Positions 1 to 15,591 are shown, counted from the stretch's first letter. The stretch is 64,000 nt of DNA from Micropterus salmoides (GCF_014851395.1 NW_024040485.1:20605118-20669117), one strand, 5' to 3'. The notes: generated by a model from the sequence alone, not told the origin. Numbers and translations: made by a program.

Positions 1-120
1 GTGGCTACTGTGTTATAAGTTATTTTAATTCAATTTTAATATAGGTTTAATGTATGTATGTTTCATATGCTACTGGATACTTGAATTTCCTTTGGGATAA
101 ATACAGTATTTATCTATCGA
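1..120 (+). repeat. LINE/SINE-type 3' tail inserted in Tc1 copy 1
   Basis: This A/T-rich segment ends in 'cttgaatttcctttggg' followed by 'ataaatacagtatttatctatcgat', split here as two motifs, which resembles the common 3' tail of fish non-LTR retroelements (a polyadenylation-like ATAAA and decayed ATCT units). It interrupts the subterminal part of the Tc1-like element. The equivalent insertion in copy 2 is about 7992-8127. The exact borders and family are uncertain. Confidence 0.45.
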
Positions 121-431
121 TCTGTTAATAGATTATATTTATCAGTTAACAAAATGCAAAATGAGTGAACCTAAGAAACATTTTATTAAGTCAATATTTG
201 GTGTGACCGCCCTTTGCCGTCAAAACAGCATCAGCTCTTCTAGGAACACTTACACATTGTTTTTGAAGGAACTTGGCAGGTAGGTTGGTCCAAATATCTT
301 GGAGCGCTACTCAGTTTCTGTGGATTTAGGCAGCCTCAGTTGCTTCTCTCTCTTCATGTAATCCCAGAAAGCCTTAATAATGTTGCGATAAGTGCTCTGT
401 GGGGGCCATACCATCACTTCCAGGACTCCTT

Positions 432-718
432 AGAATCAGAATTGCTTTTATTGGCCAGGTATGTGTACACATACGAGAAATCTAACTCTGGTCTTACACT
501 GCTCTCAATGTACATACACAGAATAAGCATAATAAACAGGACAACAAGCTCAACAACAACAAAAAACAGGCTACCATGTACAGATACACACATACATGCA
601 AATTACTTTTATGAACATGAGGTTGGTGGATATGATATATAAAGTATATACAATAAAGGTAATAGGTGAAGTAGATGTAAAAGTCACAGGGTTATTGCAC
701 AGAGATTGTTCCTGCTCC
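432..718. repeat. Short insertion inside Tc1 copy 1 transposase
   Basis: The transposase-derived sequence is continuous on both sides ('ccaggactcctt' before, 'gttcttctttact' after), but about 287 nt of unrelated A-rich sequence sits between them. It includes 'attggccaggtatgtgtaca' and 'ctctcaatgtacatac', motifs I associate with dispersed fish retroelement tails. A short imperfect duplication (ctccttag/ctcctag) may mark the insertion. The same insertion occurs at 8439-8725, so it predates the duplication of this block. Confidence 0.5.
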
Positions 719-1265
719 TAGTTCTTCTTTACTCCAAAGACTTTCGCTTTATGTTTGGGGTCGTTGTAATGCTGCAGAATAAATTTGGGGCCAATCCCTG
801 ATGCCTCCCCGATGGTATTGCATGATGAATACGTATCTGCCTTTACTTAGGATTGACGAGGCCATTAATTCTGACCAAATCCCCAACTCCGATGGAGGAA
901 ATGCAGCCCCAAACTTGCAAGGATCCTTCACCATGCTTTACTGTTGCCTGTACACACTCGTTCTTGTACCATTCCTCAGTCCTTCTGCAAACAAACTGCC
1001 TTCTGCTACAGCCAAATATTTATATTTTTACTAGTTTGTCCAGAGCACCTGCTGCCATTGCACCCCGGTTCCGGTATTTTTGTGCATAGTAGAGTGGCTT
1101 GGCCTTGTTTCCATGTTGGTTGTAGGGCTTTTTGGCCACAAGTCTTGATCAAGAATTGATACTATTTTGAAGGCAAAAGGTGGTCACAGCGAATATTGAT
1201 ATGATTTAGTTTTTTCTTCTGTTCACCTACTTTGTATTTTGTTAATTGATAAATATTATCTGTTA

Positions 1266-2070
1266 ACACCACCTACCCATTCAAGAGGCTCAAAGAAGTG
1301 CAAACGATAGTAAACAACTTCTGGAAGTCCTGGAGCCAACTTGCTGGCCCGAACCTGTTCATTCGCAGTAAGTGGCATACTGCTGAAAGGAACGTTACCA
1401 TTGGAGACATAGTTTGGCTCTGCGACCAAAATGCACTGAGAGGGCAGTTCAGGCTTGCAAGAGTCATCGGCGCAAATCCTGATTTCAGAGGTGTCGTTCG
1501 AGATGTTCATGTGAGAGTCTCCCCAAGTTCCAGCATCTCTGTGAGAAGCTCAAGACCTGGTGCCGCAGATCCTGGATCAAGTACCATACTGCATCGGGAC
1601 GTCCGGCGCCTTGTGGTCCTCATACCATGGGAGGATCAAGTCAGAGACCAGCCCACCTGAGAGTACGATCTTTCCGGGCGCCGCCACGTAAAGATCGAGT
1701 GGGAGGTGTCGCGCTGATCTGGCAGAGGTGCGCCTGTCTCCCGTGTGCCCGCCTCCTCTTGCATGCCGTCTCACCTGCGTGCCGCCCCGCTCTGCATCGG
1801 CAGCCGCGTGTGACCGTGCGTGCGCGCCCTGGCGCACCCTCAACCAGGTGAATTAGATTGAGCAATCAGAAGCTCGCACACACTTCAATCAGCGGGGGCA
1901 TATAACGCAGTCATTTGGCTGGTGGAAATGGACTGACACGACGGAATGAGCAGCACACATCCACTGCGGGGAATGAGACTTTTGATTTTGACGGGCTATC
2001 GGTAAGCTCACTTGAACATTGTTTAAATCTTTTCTGTTTAGGTGTTAATATGGGTGTGTTAAAGTTGTCG
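1266..2070 (+). repeat. Duplicated BEL/Pao integrase tail plus partial LTR (copy 1)
   Basis: These 805 bases repeat at 5430-6233 with one substitution (t/g near 1594) and one extra g near 1892. The first part (to 1660) encodes the end of a BEL/Pao polyprotein: the segment after the integrase core (DUF5641-like, with 'KWHTAERNVTIGDIVWL' and 'RGQFRLARV') up to a TGA stop at 1658-1660. The rest is the beginning of an LTR. The left edge joins Tc1 sequence at 1265-1268. The right edge joins pol-internal sequence at 2070. Confidence 0.85.
1658..2070 (+). repeat. BEL/Pao LTR fragment, 5' copy (3'-truncated)
   Basis: It starts with TG directly at the pol stop codon, as the 3' LTR at 5822 does, and includes a G+C-rich region and a 'gcatataacg' TATA-like site near 1900. 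It stops at 2070, where the 3' copy continues for roughly 400 further bases. It is therefore an incomplete LTR and could not act as a normal 5' LTR for the downstream element. Confidence 0.7.
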
Positions 2071-2224
2071 ACTACACCACCTGGCCCATTCGTCAAGACT
2101 CACTTCGCCAGATCAATGAGAACTTCAGCAGTCAAATATCTCGAATTCAAGACAGACCCAATTTCCTGCCAGTATCCCGACCACCCCGAGACCCAGTCTA
2201 ACACAGCCACCAGCAGCAAAGACT

Positions 2225-5200
2225 TTCTGAAGTGGTGGAGGTGGGAGAGCATCGGAGCCGCCTGTCAGCCGAGATGTGGAGGGTGTCGCTGCGGGAACTG
2301 CCAGCCAGGGGGAAAGGAGATAACTCTTGCAGAAGAAAGGGAGATGGAGATCATAAGAAATGGTTTGACATACACGACTGGAGATGTACACAGCACCGAA
2401 CCACACTGGCATGCTAAGTATCCGTGGACAGAAGATCCAGCAACCCTGCCAAACAGGAAAGCAGTAGAGGCAACATTTCTCAGAACTGAGAAGCAGCTAT
2501 CAAAAGAACCTGAGTGGAAGGCGGCCTACGCTGCACAGATCCATGAGATGGTGAACCGCAGGGCCGCAATGAAGCTGTCCAAAGACATTCTGCAGAGTTG
2601 GACCGGGCCAGTGTGGTACATAAGTCATCTCATTGCACTAAACCCACACTCAGTCTCCACCCCAGTCAGACTAGTGTGGAACAGCAGCCAAAAGTGCAGA
2701 GGTCTCAGTCTGAACGACATCCTCATCAAAGGTCCTGATGTCCTGAACCCAATCCGAGCTGTCTTATTGAGGTTCCGAACTGGTGTCTACGCTGCCCTTG
2801 GAGACATCCGGAAGATGTACAACTCTGTCTGGCTGGAAGATCGAGAGGTCCACCTGCACAGATTCCTGTGGCGTGACAGTGAAGATGCCGAAATAGAAGA
2901 TTTTGCCATAACAAGAGTCAACATCGGAGACAAACCTGCCGGTTGCATAGCCCAAGTCGCCATGCGAGAAACTGCGAACTTACCTTCATTCAGTCACTTC
3001 AAGGAAGAGAGACGCGTGCTGGGAGAAGATGTATACGTCGACGACATCCTGACTTCACATAACGACCTTGACCATCTGAAATGCCTCACAGCCAACATCA
3101 AACACATCCTGAAAGCTGGAGGATTCCACATAAAGCCCTGGGTTTACTCCATTCAAGGTGGGAGGAAAGAACCCAAGGATGAGATACCAAAGACTATGAT
3201 CCTACCAAACCAGCTGACAAAAGACGACAACAAAGCCCTTGGCCTTGGTTACACCATCAATGACGACAAACTCCATGTCATGGTTGCAGTTAACTTCTCA
3301 AAGAAAAGGAGAAAGATGCGCCTTGGTCAAAACCTGCTCAGACAGGAGGTCAGAAATCAAACACCTGATCCACTCACCAGACGAGAGCTGCTAAGCCAGG
3401 TTTCTAGCCTGTATGACCCACTCGGCCTTGTGACTCCTGTCAAACAAAAGGGTGCCATCCTGGTCAGGAGAGCTTTTCAAGAAGCCAAGGTAAAATACTG
3501 GCTAGAAGACTCGTGGGATGCTGCTTTGTCTGAAGGTCTCAGAGAAGACGCTATAAAGCTATTGGAAGAATATGCTGACCTGAGCCAACTTCGTTTCACC
3601 AGATCCCTGACTCCACCAGATCTCTGCGCAGAGCCCAGTGCAATCACATTCTCTGATGGCAGCCAACACGCATATGGCGCAGTGATGTATCTTCGCTGGA
3701 GTTGCAGCCGTGGTGTCGTTGTGAGACTGGTCGAATCCAAATCCAAGCTGACCCCCCTTGACCACAAAGGGGATCCTGTAAAAGCTGAGATATGCGGAGC
3801 AGTCTTCGCAGCCCGCCTCAAGACCTACTTCCAGAGACACTGCCGACTCCAGGTCAGAGAAATGGTATCATCTTGTCGACAGTCAAACAGTCCTGGGTGC
3901 AATACAGCGTGAGAGTTATGGCTACCAGACTTTCTTCGCAAATCGCGTTGGTGAGATCCAGAGCAGTACCGACGTCCAAGACTGTTGGTGGATTCCAGGG
4001 CCAGCAAACATCGCAGATATCATCACTAGAGGGGCCAGTCCAGATGCCCTAACTGAGGACTCCGAGTGGCAGTCGGGTCCAAAGTTCCTCCAACTTCCTG
4101 ACGATGAGTGGCCAAAGAAATCCGCCAGAGACGTCGCGGCCCAAGCTCGAGACAAAGTCACAAGGATCCAGAAAAAAACATTCGTAGCACTACTCTCCAG
4201 ATGTCGCCTGAAAACGGCACAAAATCCAGCCCAGCTAGAGTATGAAAGACCACCAGCAGGAGCAGCAGTCCGGCATCTAGTCGATGGAAAGCGCTTCAGC
4301 AACCTGAGAAGGCTGATTGGGACTGTGGCTTGGATCTGGAGAGCAGCTAAAAAGTTCTTAAGTGCCGAAACCAGAGACCAAGAAAAGTGGGAGGCAGTAC
4401 CATCCTCGGGTATCCTTACAGTCAGAGAGAGACGGGACGTGTTTCGAGACCTTTGCCTAGCAGCACAAGAGGGCGTCAACTTCCCAGGCACCACAACAGA
4501 CAGATTAGTCGTCTACAGAGACCAAACAAGTGGACTTCTAGTTTGTGGTGGGAGAATCCAGACCTTCAAAGAAGACCGCAGAGCTGTTCCCCTCCTACCT
4601 TTCCAAGCCTGGTTATCTACCCTGCTAGCCAGAGAAGCACACAGTAAGGGACATGAAGGTGTGGCGGGAACCCTGCTGCGGATGAGGATAAAGGCGTGGG
4701 TCATCAGAGGAAGGGTCATTGCCCAAAAAGTCGTTGACAAGTGTATCGTCTGCAAGAAAGCAAAAGCAAGAACCTGCAAGCAAATATGGGAAACTTACCT
4801 GATGAGAGGTCTAGTCCTGCTGCACCATTCGAGTTTACGTCCGTTGACCTGTTTGGACCTTACCATGTGAAGGATGATGTCAAAAAGAGAGTGACCATGA
4901 AAGTATGGGGCGTCGTGTTTTGCTGTATGTCCAGCCGAGCCATTCATGTCGAGCTGGCAAGCACACTATCAACAGAGAGCTTCCTGCTTACCTACCAGAG
5001 ATTCACCGCTGTCCGAGGCCATCCCCGTAAAATCTGGTCTGATCCTGGTACGATCTTTGTCGGAGCGAGACCTGTCCTAAAAGAGATGTACACTTACCTG
5101 AATCAACAGAGCAAAGAGTCACTTGAAGAGTATGCTGCCAAAAATGAGACGACCTGGATGTGGAAAATCCTCCCGGCCGATTCACCTCACCGAAACGGAG

Positions 5201-5824
5201 CCGCCGAAGCTGCTGTCAGAGTCACCAAGAGAGCCCTCCAAAGCCTTGGCAATGTAGAAGGTCTTACCTTCAGTGAGTTCCTGACAGTGCTCCAGCTAGC
5301 TGCTAATCTTGCCAATGAGACCCATTGACGCCAGAGTCCAAAGCCGAGAAGAGCGCATCCAGTACATCACGCCAAACAACTTATTGCTTGGTCGAGCTAC
5401 ACAAAGTGGAGACTTCAAAACTGTCGACTACACCACCTACCCATTCAAGAGGCTCAAAGAAGTGCAAACGATAGTAAACAACTTCTGGAAGTCCTGGAGC
5501 CAACTTGCTGGCCCGAACCTGTTCATTCGCAGTAAGTGGCATACTGCTGAAAGGAACGTTACCATTGGAGACATAGTTTGGCTCTGCGACCAAAATGCAC
5601 TGAGAGGGCAGTTCAGGCTTGCAAGAGTCATCGGCGCAAATCCTGATTTCAGAGGTGTCGTTCGAGATGTTCATGTGAGAGTCTCCCCAAGTTCCAGCAT
5701 CTCTGTGAGAAGCTCAAGACCTGGTGCCGCAGATCCTGGATCAAGTACCATACTGCAGCGGGACGTCCGGCGCCTTGTGGTCCTCATACCATGGGAGGAT
5801 CAAGTCAGAGACCAGCCCACCTGA
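2225..5824 (+). pseudogene. BEL/Pao pol remnant (RT, RNase H, integrase) with frameshifts
   Basis: The first frame reads to about 3856 and holds a cysteine-rich linker ('CGGCRCGNC') and the RT: 'VRLVWNSS', 'ALGDIRKMYNSV' and the catalytic 'YVDDIL' near 3035-3052. It also holds the start of RNase H ('FSDGSQHAYGAVMY', 'EICGAVFAARL'). A one-base gain near 3856 moves the rest of RNase H (third acidic residue in 'DSQTVLGAI', then 'WWIPGPANIADIITRG') and the integrase zinc-binding region into the second frame. A loss near 4785 returns it to the first frame for the integrase core: 'SVDLFGPY', 'SDPGTIFVG' and 'SPHRNGAAEAAVR', giving the D,D,E triad. Another shift near 5319 puts the C-terminal domain in the second frame, ending at the TGA at 5822-5824. 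The breaks make a functional polyprotein impossible. Confidence 0.85.
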
Positions 5825-6233
5825 GAGTACGATCTTTCCGGGCGCCGCCACGTAAAGATCGAGTGGGAGGTGTCGCGCTGATCTGGCAGAGGTGCGCCTG
5901 TCTCCCGTGTGCCCGCCTCCTCTTGCATGCCGTCTCACCTGCGTGCCGCCCCGCTCTGCATCGGCAGCCGCGTGTGACCGTGCGTGCGCGCCCTGGCGCA
6001 CCCTCAACCAGGTGAATTAGATTGAGCAATCAGAAGCTCGCACACACTTCAATCAGCGGGGCATATAACGCAGTCATTTGGCTGGTGGAAATGGACTGAC
6101 ACGACGGAATGAGCAGCACACATCCACTGCGGGGAATGAGACTTTTGATTTTGACGGGCTATCGGTAAGCTCACTTGAACATTGTTTAAATCTTTTCTGT
6201 TTAGGTGTTAATATGGGTGTGTTAAAGTTGTCG
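5430..6233 (+). repeat. Duplicated BEL/Pao integrase tail plus LTR start (copy 2)
   Basis: This is the partner of 1266-2070. Here the segment is in its expected context: it follows the rest of the integrase without interruption and runs on into the remainder of the LTR. This copy is therefore probably the original and the copy at 1266 the displaced one. Confidence 0.85.
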
Positions 6234-6629
6234 CTGCATGGTTGAAGAGAGGGAGAAACTATGTTCAAATGCATGGATATATGGTTAAAATGTGTGGGTT
6301 TTCTACCTAATTTGTGTAAATGAATGCTTAAATAGTAAGCCAAAATTGTTTTTTGTTAAAGATTAATTAAAATGCATAATTAGTTTGGTGAAATGTGAAG
6401 AATAATATTGAATTTAAATATACTTACCGTTTTTGAAATATTTACCTTGACTTGTGTTTACTGTGGAAATACCTGTTTATTCAAAATGCTTTTTATTTCT
6501 GTGTTTAAAGGTTTTTCACCTATACTGTTCAACTCCTGTTCAATTATTCAAATAAATTATTCTGAGTGAAATCCGAAGTCTGGTCCTTGTCAAGTGTGGA
6601 CACCTCGCAGTTAAAAGAAACACTTGACA
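5822..6629 (+). repeat. BEL/Pao 3' LTR
   Basis: It begins TGAGAG at the pol stop codon and probably ends in ACA near 6629, giving a TG...CA LTR of about 0.8 kb. An AATAAA polyadenylation signal lies at 6551-6556, about 80 bases before the proposed end. The right border is inferred from the terminal CA only. No target-site duplication can be tested because the 5' side is rearranged. Confidence 0.6.
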
Positions 6630-6689
6630 GTAACTGAGGGAGGGAATAAGGGCAAGCTCATCAGAAGTTTCCTAAAAAATAAACATTGT

Positions 6690-6815
6690 TCACAAGTCCC
6701 GCACCTCGAGTCTGAAGTCTTTTGAGGATGAGTCTCAAGTCAAGTCTCAAGTCACTGTGTGTGTGACTTAAGTCGCACTTGGGTCCGAGTCTCTAACTCG
6801 AGTCCCCATCTCTGT
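6690..6815. repeat. AGTC-rich dispersed repeat fragment
   Basis: The segment is dominated by variants of 'agtcaagtctcaagtcact' and 'gagtctctaactcgagtcc', a pattern common in dispersed fish DNA-transposon derivatives. I see no terminal repeats or target-site duplication, so family and borders are open. Confidence 0.5.
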
Positions 6816-7914
6816 AATGCAGTGTACTAAGATGTGCTAGCATTTAGCTCAAAGCACCATTGTGCCTAAGTACAGCTTGGTTGTGGAACCTTAGTCTTAT
6901 TTAAATTTGTAAACTGAGATGTACCAAATAGGATAAAGAAAACAAAATAGATGTATGGTGTGCATTGACTAATGATACATTATTTGCATATTCCAATAAT
7001 TGGGAGTCTCTTAGTGACGAATTGAGTTATCTCTTGCATGGGAAGAGATGTACTAGACGACTTAACATATTACTTCCTTTCTCAGATGTATGACTGCAAA
7101 TCTTAAAGCATGATTAAACCAGACACGCAGCTGCGTGTTTCAAAAGTGGCTCTCCACTCTGCTCTACTTAAAATACGCGCTGTATTTACGTGCTTCTATT
7201 TTTGACGGAAGCCGTGTCAAGCTGCACAGGGCAGAGTGGTGCGGTATGAATCCATGCAAAAGAAGGAACAAAAACACGTTGTAGACATTGTTTGAAGTGG
7301 GCCGGCACTCACCGGATACACAGTGCTGGCACTTCTCTATTTTACTCTCTTGTGTACTACTTTTTCTTGCATAAAGTTGCTCATCAGTGTCCCTTTTCTT
7401 GAACCAACAAATCACAGCCTGGATGGGGCGGGGTGTTAAAAAAGTTTGACACGCTACAGCAAACTCTAAATGTTTAATCCGTTATTCTGCACGAATGGTT
7501 ATGATTATTGAGGAGTTGGTACTTAGCATTAACAAATTAGAGACTAACTACCACTGTAGACAATTTTTCTTGCACAAGGATTTAATGAAGGAAAACAACA
7601 CACAAAAATGACACTGCTTTAACTGGAATTAATATTATACTAGTGGTAAGCTGTATAGCCTAGTATACTATTCTGTATACTATCTGAAATTATAATGAAT
7701 ACGCTAACAGTAGCCCTAATCACTAGTGGTACCAGCTGATACACTCATTAACATGTGAATGGCTCCTATTTTCTTCCACTTCAAGCACTGGTTGTAGACT
7801 CAAAATCATAGAACAATACCTGGTGGGATTACAGCGATCACGCCTCAGTTGAGAGCAAGGTGACCCTGGTATCCCTCAACATGCCATCCTTTCTCTTTTG
7901 TGTTTTTATATACA
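6816..7914. other. Non-coding spacer between BEL element and Tc1 copy 2
   Basis: About 1.1 kb with no supportable gene. A more G+C-rich patch at about 7110-7440 contains several CG-bearing words and may be an old transposon fragment, but I see no matching ends. The rest is A/T-rich single-copy-looking sequence. Confidence 0.5.
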
Positions 7915-7916
7915 TA

Positions 7917-9336
7917 CAGTACTATGAAAACATTTTATGCAGGTGTGGAAAAAATGCTACAAAGTAAGAATGCTTTCAAAAATAGACACGTTTTGCACTT
8001 TTTTGCTGTGGCTACTGTGTTATAAGTTATTTTAATTCAATTTTAATATAGGTTTAATGTATGTATGTTTCGTATGCTACTGGATACTTGAATTTCCTTT
8101 GGGATAAATACAGTATTTATCTATCGATCTGTTAATAGATTATATTTATCAGTTAACAAAATGCAAAATGAGTGAACCTAAGAAACATTTTATTAAGTCA
8201 ATATTTGGTGTGACCGCCCTTTGCCGTCAAAACAGCATCAGCTCTTCTAGGAACACTTACACATTGTTTTTGAAGGAACTTGGCAGGTAGGTTGGTCCAA
8301 ATATCTTGGAGCGCTACTCAGTTTCTGTGGATTTAGGCAGCCTCAGTTGCTTCTCTCTCTTCATGTAATCCCAGAAAGCCTTAATAATGTTGCGATAAGT
8401 GCTCTGTGGGGGCCATACCATCACTTCCAGGACTCCTTAGAATCTGAATTGCTTTTATTGGCCAGGTATGTGTACACATACGAGAAATCTAACTCTGGTC
8501 TTACACTGCTCTCAATGTACATACACAGAATAAGCATAATAAACAGGACAACAAGCTCAACAACAACAAAAAACAGGCTACCATGTACAGATACACACAT
8601 ACATGCAAATTACTTTTATGAACATGAGGTTGGTGGATATGATATATAAAGTATATACAATAAAGGTAATAGGTGAAGTAGATGTAAAAGTCACAGGGTT
8701 ATTGCACAGAGATTGTTCCTGCTCCTAGTTCTTCTTTACTCCAAAGACTTTCGCTTTATGTTTGGGGTCGTTGTAATGCTGCAGAATAAATTTGGGGCCA
8801 ATCCCTGATGCCTCCCCGATGGTATTGCATGATGAATACGTATCTGCCTTTACTTAGGATTGACGAGGCCATTAATTCTGACCAAATCCCCAACTCCGAT
8901 GGAGGAAATGCAGCCCCAAACTTGCAAGGATCCTTCACCATGCTTTACTGTTGCCTGTACACACTCGTTCTTGTACCGTTCCTCAGTCCTTCTGCAAACA
9001 AACTGCCTTCTGCTACAGCCAAATATTTATATTTTTACTAGTTTGTCCAGAGCACCTGCTGCCATTGCACCCCGGTTCCGGTATTTTTGTGCATAGTAGA
9101 GTGGCTTGGCCTTGTTTCCATGTTGGTTGTAGGGCTTTTTGGCCACAAGTCTTGATCAAGAATTGATACTATTTTGAAGGCAAAAGGTGGTCACAGCGAA
9201 TATTGATATGATTTAGTTTTTTCTTCTGTTCACCTACTTTGTATTTTGTTAATTGATAAATATTATCTGTTAACATGTCAATTTTTCCACCATTTTTTCC
9301 ATCCCTGCCTAAAACATTTGCACAGCACAGTCAGTG
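7917..9336 (-). mobile_element. Tc1-like DNA transposon, degenerate copy 2 (both ends present)
   Basis: The left end begins 'cagtactatgaaaacatttt' after a TA (7915-7916). The right end has the inverted counterpart, 'ctgcctaaaacatttgcaca', near 9307-9326 and probably ends before the TA at 9337-9338. TA target sites fit Tc1/mariner. The transposase on the minus strand survives only as fragments (8941-8756 is the clearest). About half of its N-terminal coding region is deleted, and two other repeats have inserted at about 7992-8127 and 8439-8725. It cannot encode a transposase. The exact right border is uncertain by a few bases. Confidence 0.85.
8439..8725. repeat. Short insertion inside Tc1 copy 2 transposase
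   Basis: Counterpart of 432-718, with one substitution seen (gaatctgaatt against gaatcagaatt). It separates two parts of the transposase remnant. Confidence 0.5.
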
Positions 9337-9338
9337 TA

Positions 9339-14118
<4,780 letters not shown>

Positions 14119-14120
14119 TA

Positions 14121-15591
14121 AAGAGGTGGTATTATGCTCATTTTCATATTCAAAATCTTAATACACATAAAAACACCATATTTTTCTCATACTGCACATT
14201 GTTGCAGTTCCTCTTTTCACCCTATGTGTTGTACGCTCCGCTCTTGAGCTACAGAGTGATGCATCTTACTTGTACAAAATCTTTGTTGGGAGTTGCACAT
14301 GCGCAGTTCCCAGGTAAGGACTACTAGCCAATCAGAAGCAGAGAAGGGCGTGTCGTAAGAAACAAGGTAGTGTGATCCAAATCAAAGCCGCTTCAGACTG
14401 CGACCGTAACCTAGTAGATGGTATAAGTTACTCACAGGTCCACAACCACACAACATCATTGTTCTACATCTTACCATAAACCACTACAAAAATCACCAGA
14501 TTTCAATTTTACATAAAAATTGGCCAAACAATTTGAACGTTTGTTCAGTAGCTTTCACGTCGGGTGTAACATTAGCATTATAGCTATATAGCTGTGTTAG
14601 CCAACTTTTATAACAACTCCGCACTTGAACAGTCTGTGAAGTTACATTGCCGTGTTTATTTTAAATATAATTCACAACCAATAAAGCATGCTTACAGGTT
14701 GTGATTGTGAATTTCCAGGCTCAAACAAAGTCGGAGTTACATCGTCTTTTAGGACTAAACGTTGAACTGTTGCCGACACACACACCAGCGATCCACACAG
14801 CTTTCTCTTTTTTTTTTGTTAAAACATTTCAACATTACTCAGAACTGGCCTCGCATGCTCCTCCCGCGGGTTGGCGCAGGCTTCCCCCGCAGCCACTTGT
14901 GGAGCTCCTCAACTCCGAAAATATTCAAGCACATTTTTGTTCCGCCATCACTTCTTGTAAAACTGTCAATATTCGAAATCTACACAGCTGATTCCTCCCC
15001 TCAAGTGGATTTAGTGATGAAATTCCATACGAAAACTGTAAAATATAACACTTTATGTTGCTGGTCTGGTTCAAGCAATGATGATGCAGTGAATAGTGAA
15101 TATTCTCTCTGACCAATCTGCAGTCTGTTGTATTTTCACGTTACATTTTAGTATACCGCAGCTCGCTTGAAACCTTGACGGAGGTGAGGTGATACGAAAC
15201 AAAGTACCTGGAAGCAGGTACAACATTTCTACAATGGAAAACCAAACAAAGACGAGTCGACCTGGTACTGTGCAGTGGAAAAGGGTCTTAACTAAAATCA
15301 AAGGGCCTCAGCTCAGACTAGCTTGGTTTGAGGGCGTGCCTGACCCCGTTAGCCGCTTGGCAAGCTTTATGACGCGTTGTCATTGTGACGTCACAGTGAA
15401 GGAAGGGAAGCGGCTGGACTATAAACGAGCTGTTTTCAGGCAGTTCAGAGCAGAGCTTTCTGTGGGAGATGGGAACTCCCTTTGGGCTGGACTTTGGGCT
15501 TTTTCAATTTGCAAACCGATTACATGCACAAAAAAGATATATAACTGAATAAAGGAGAGGGGAAAAGCCAAAAAGCATAATACCACCTCTT
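14121..15591. mobile_element. Non-autonomous DNA transposon with 18-bp inverted ends
   Basis: The left end 'aagaggtggtattatgct' (14121-14138) is exactly inverted at 15574-15591. Both ends are flanked by TA (14119-14120 and 15592-15593), consistent with a TA target-site duplication, though a longer or different duplication cannot be excluded. The 1.47-kb interior is richer in CG than its surroundings and has only short open frames (longest about 119 codons) with no transposase motifs. This agrees with a deletion derivative mobilised in trans. It resembles high-copy fish elements, but I cannot name the family. Confidence 0.75.

Larger units (their letters stand above)
1..1268 (-). mobile_element. 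Tc1-like DNA transposon, degenerate copy 1 (both ends missing)
   Basis: This matches 8008-9275 almost base for base (three substitutions seen), so it is a second copy of the same broken Tc1-like element. The transposase reads on the minus strand. The stretch 934-749 translates to a recognisable but corrupt Tc1 transposase fragment with residues resembling the 'GxLxVWG...GDLVRING' region, and later sequence has shifted frame. Much of the N-terminal transposase is absent: sequence near 1140 jumps straight into terminal non-coding sequence near 1150. The left end lies outside the window. The right end stops at 1268, where BEL/Pao sequence begins, so the right terminal inverted repeat is missing. 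It carries the same internal insertions as copy 2. It is non-functional. Confidence 0.85.
1269..6629 (+). mobile_element. BEL/Pao LTR retrotransposon, rearranged and internally deleted
   Basis: From left to right: integrase tail and partial LTR (1269-2070), a short upstream segment with no recognisable gag (2071-2224), a pol remnant covering the end of protease/linker, reverse transcriptase, RNase H and integrase (2225-5824), and a 3' LTR (5822-about 6629). BEL/Pao elements normally carry gag and an aspartic protease before RT. There is no room for them here, and I see no zinc knuckle gag. The left part looks like the tail of a second element fused to this one, so this is either a collapsed tandem array or an aberrant reverse-transcription product. 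Pol is broken by three frameshifts, so the element is not autonomous. Confidence 0.8.

Noticed and set aside
340..642. 100-codon open frame, repeated at 8347-8649
   Set aside because: It lies across a decayed Tc1 element and its secondary insertion, on the strand opposite to the transposase, and has no family likeness.
1577..1865. Arg-rich open frames on both strands in the LTR (also 5741-6029)
   Set aside because: They are chance frames in the G+C-rich part of the BEL LTR and are present in both LTR copies for that reason only.
14701..15548. Open frames of 96-119 codons in the 1.47-kb element
   Set aside because: They overlap on both strands, have no recognisable domains and no supporting codon pattern.
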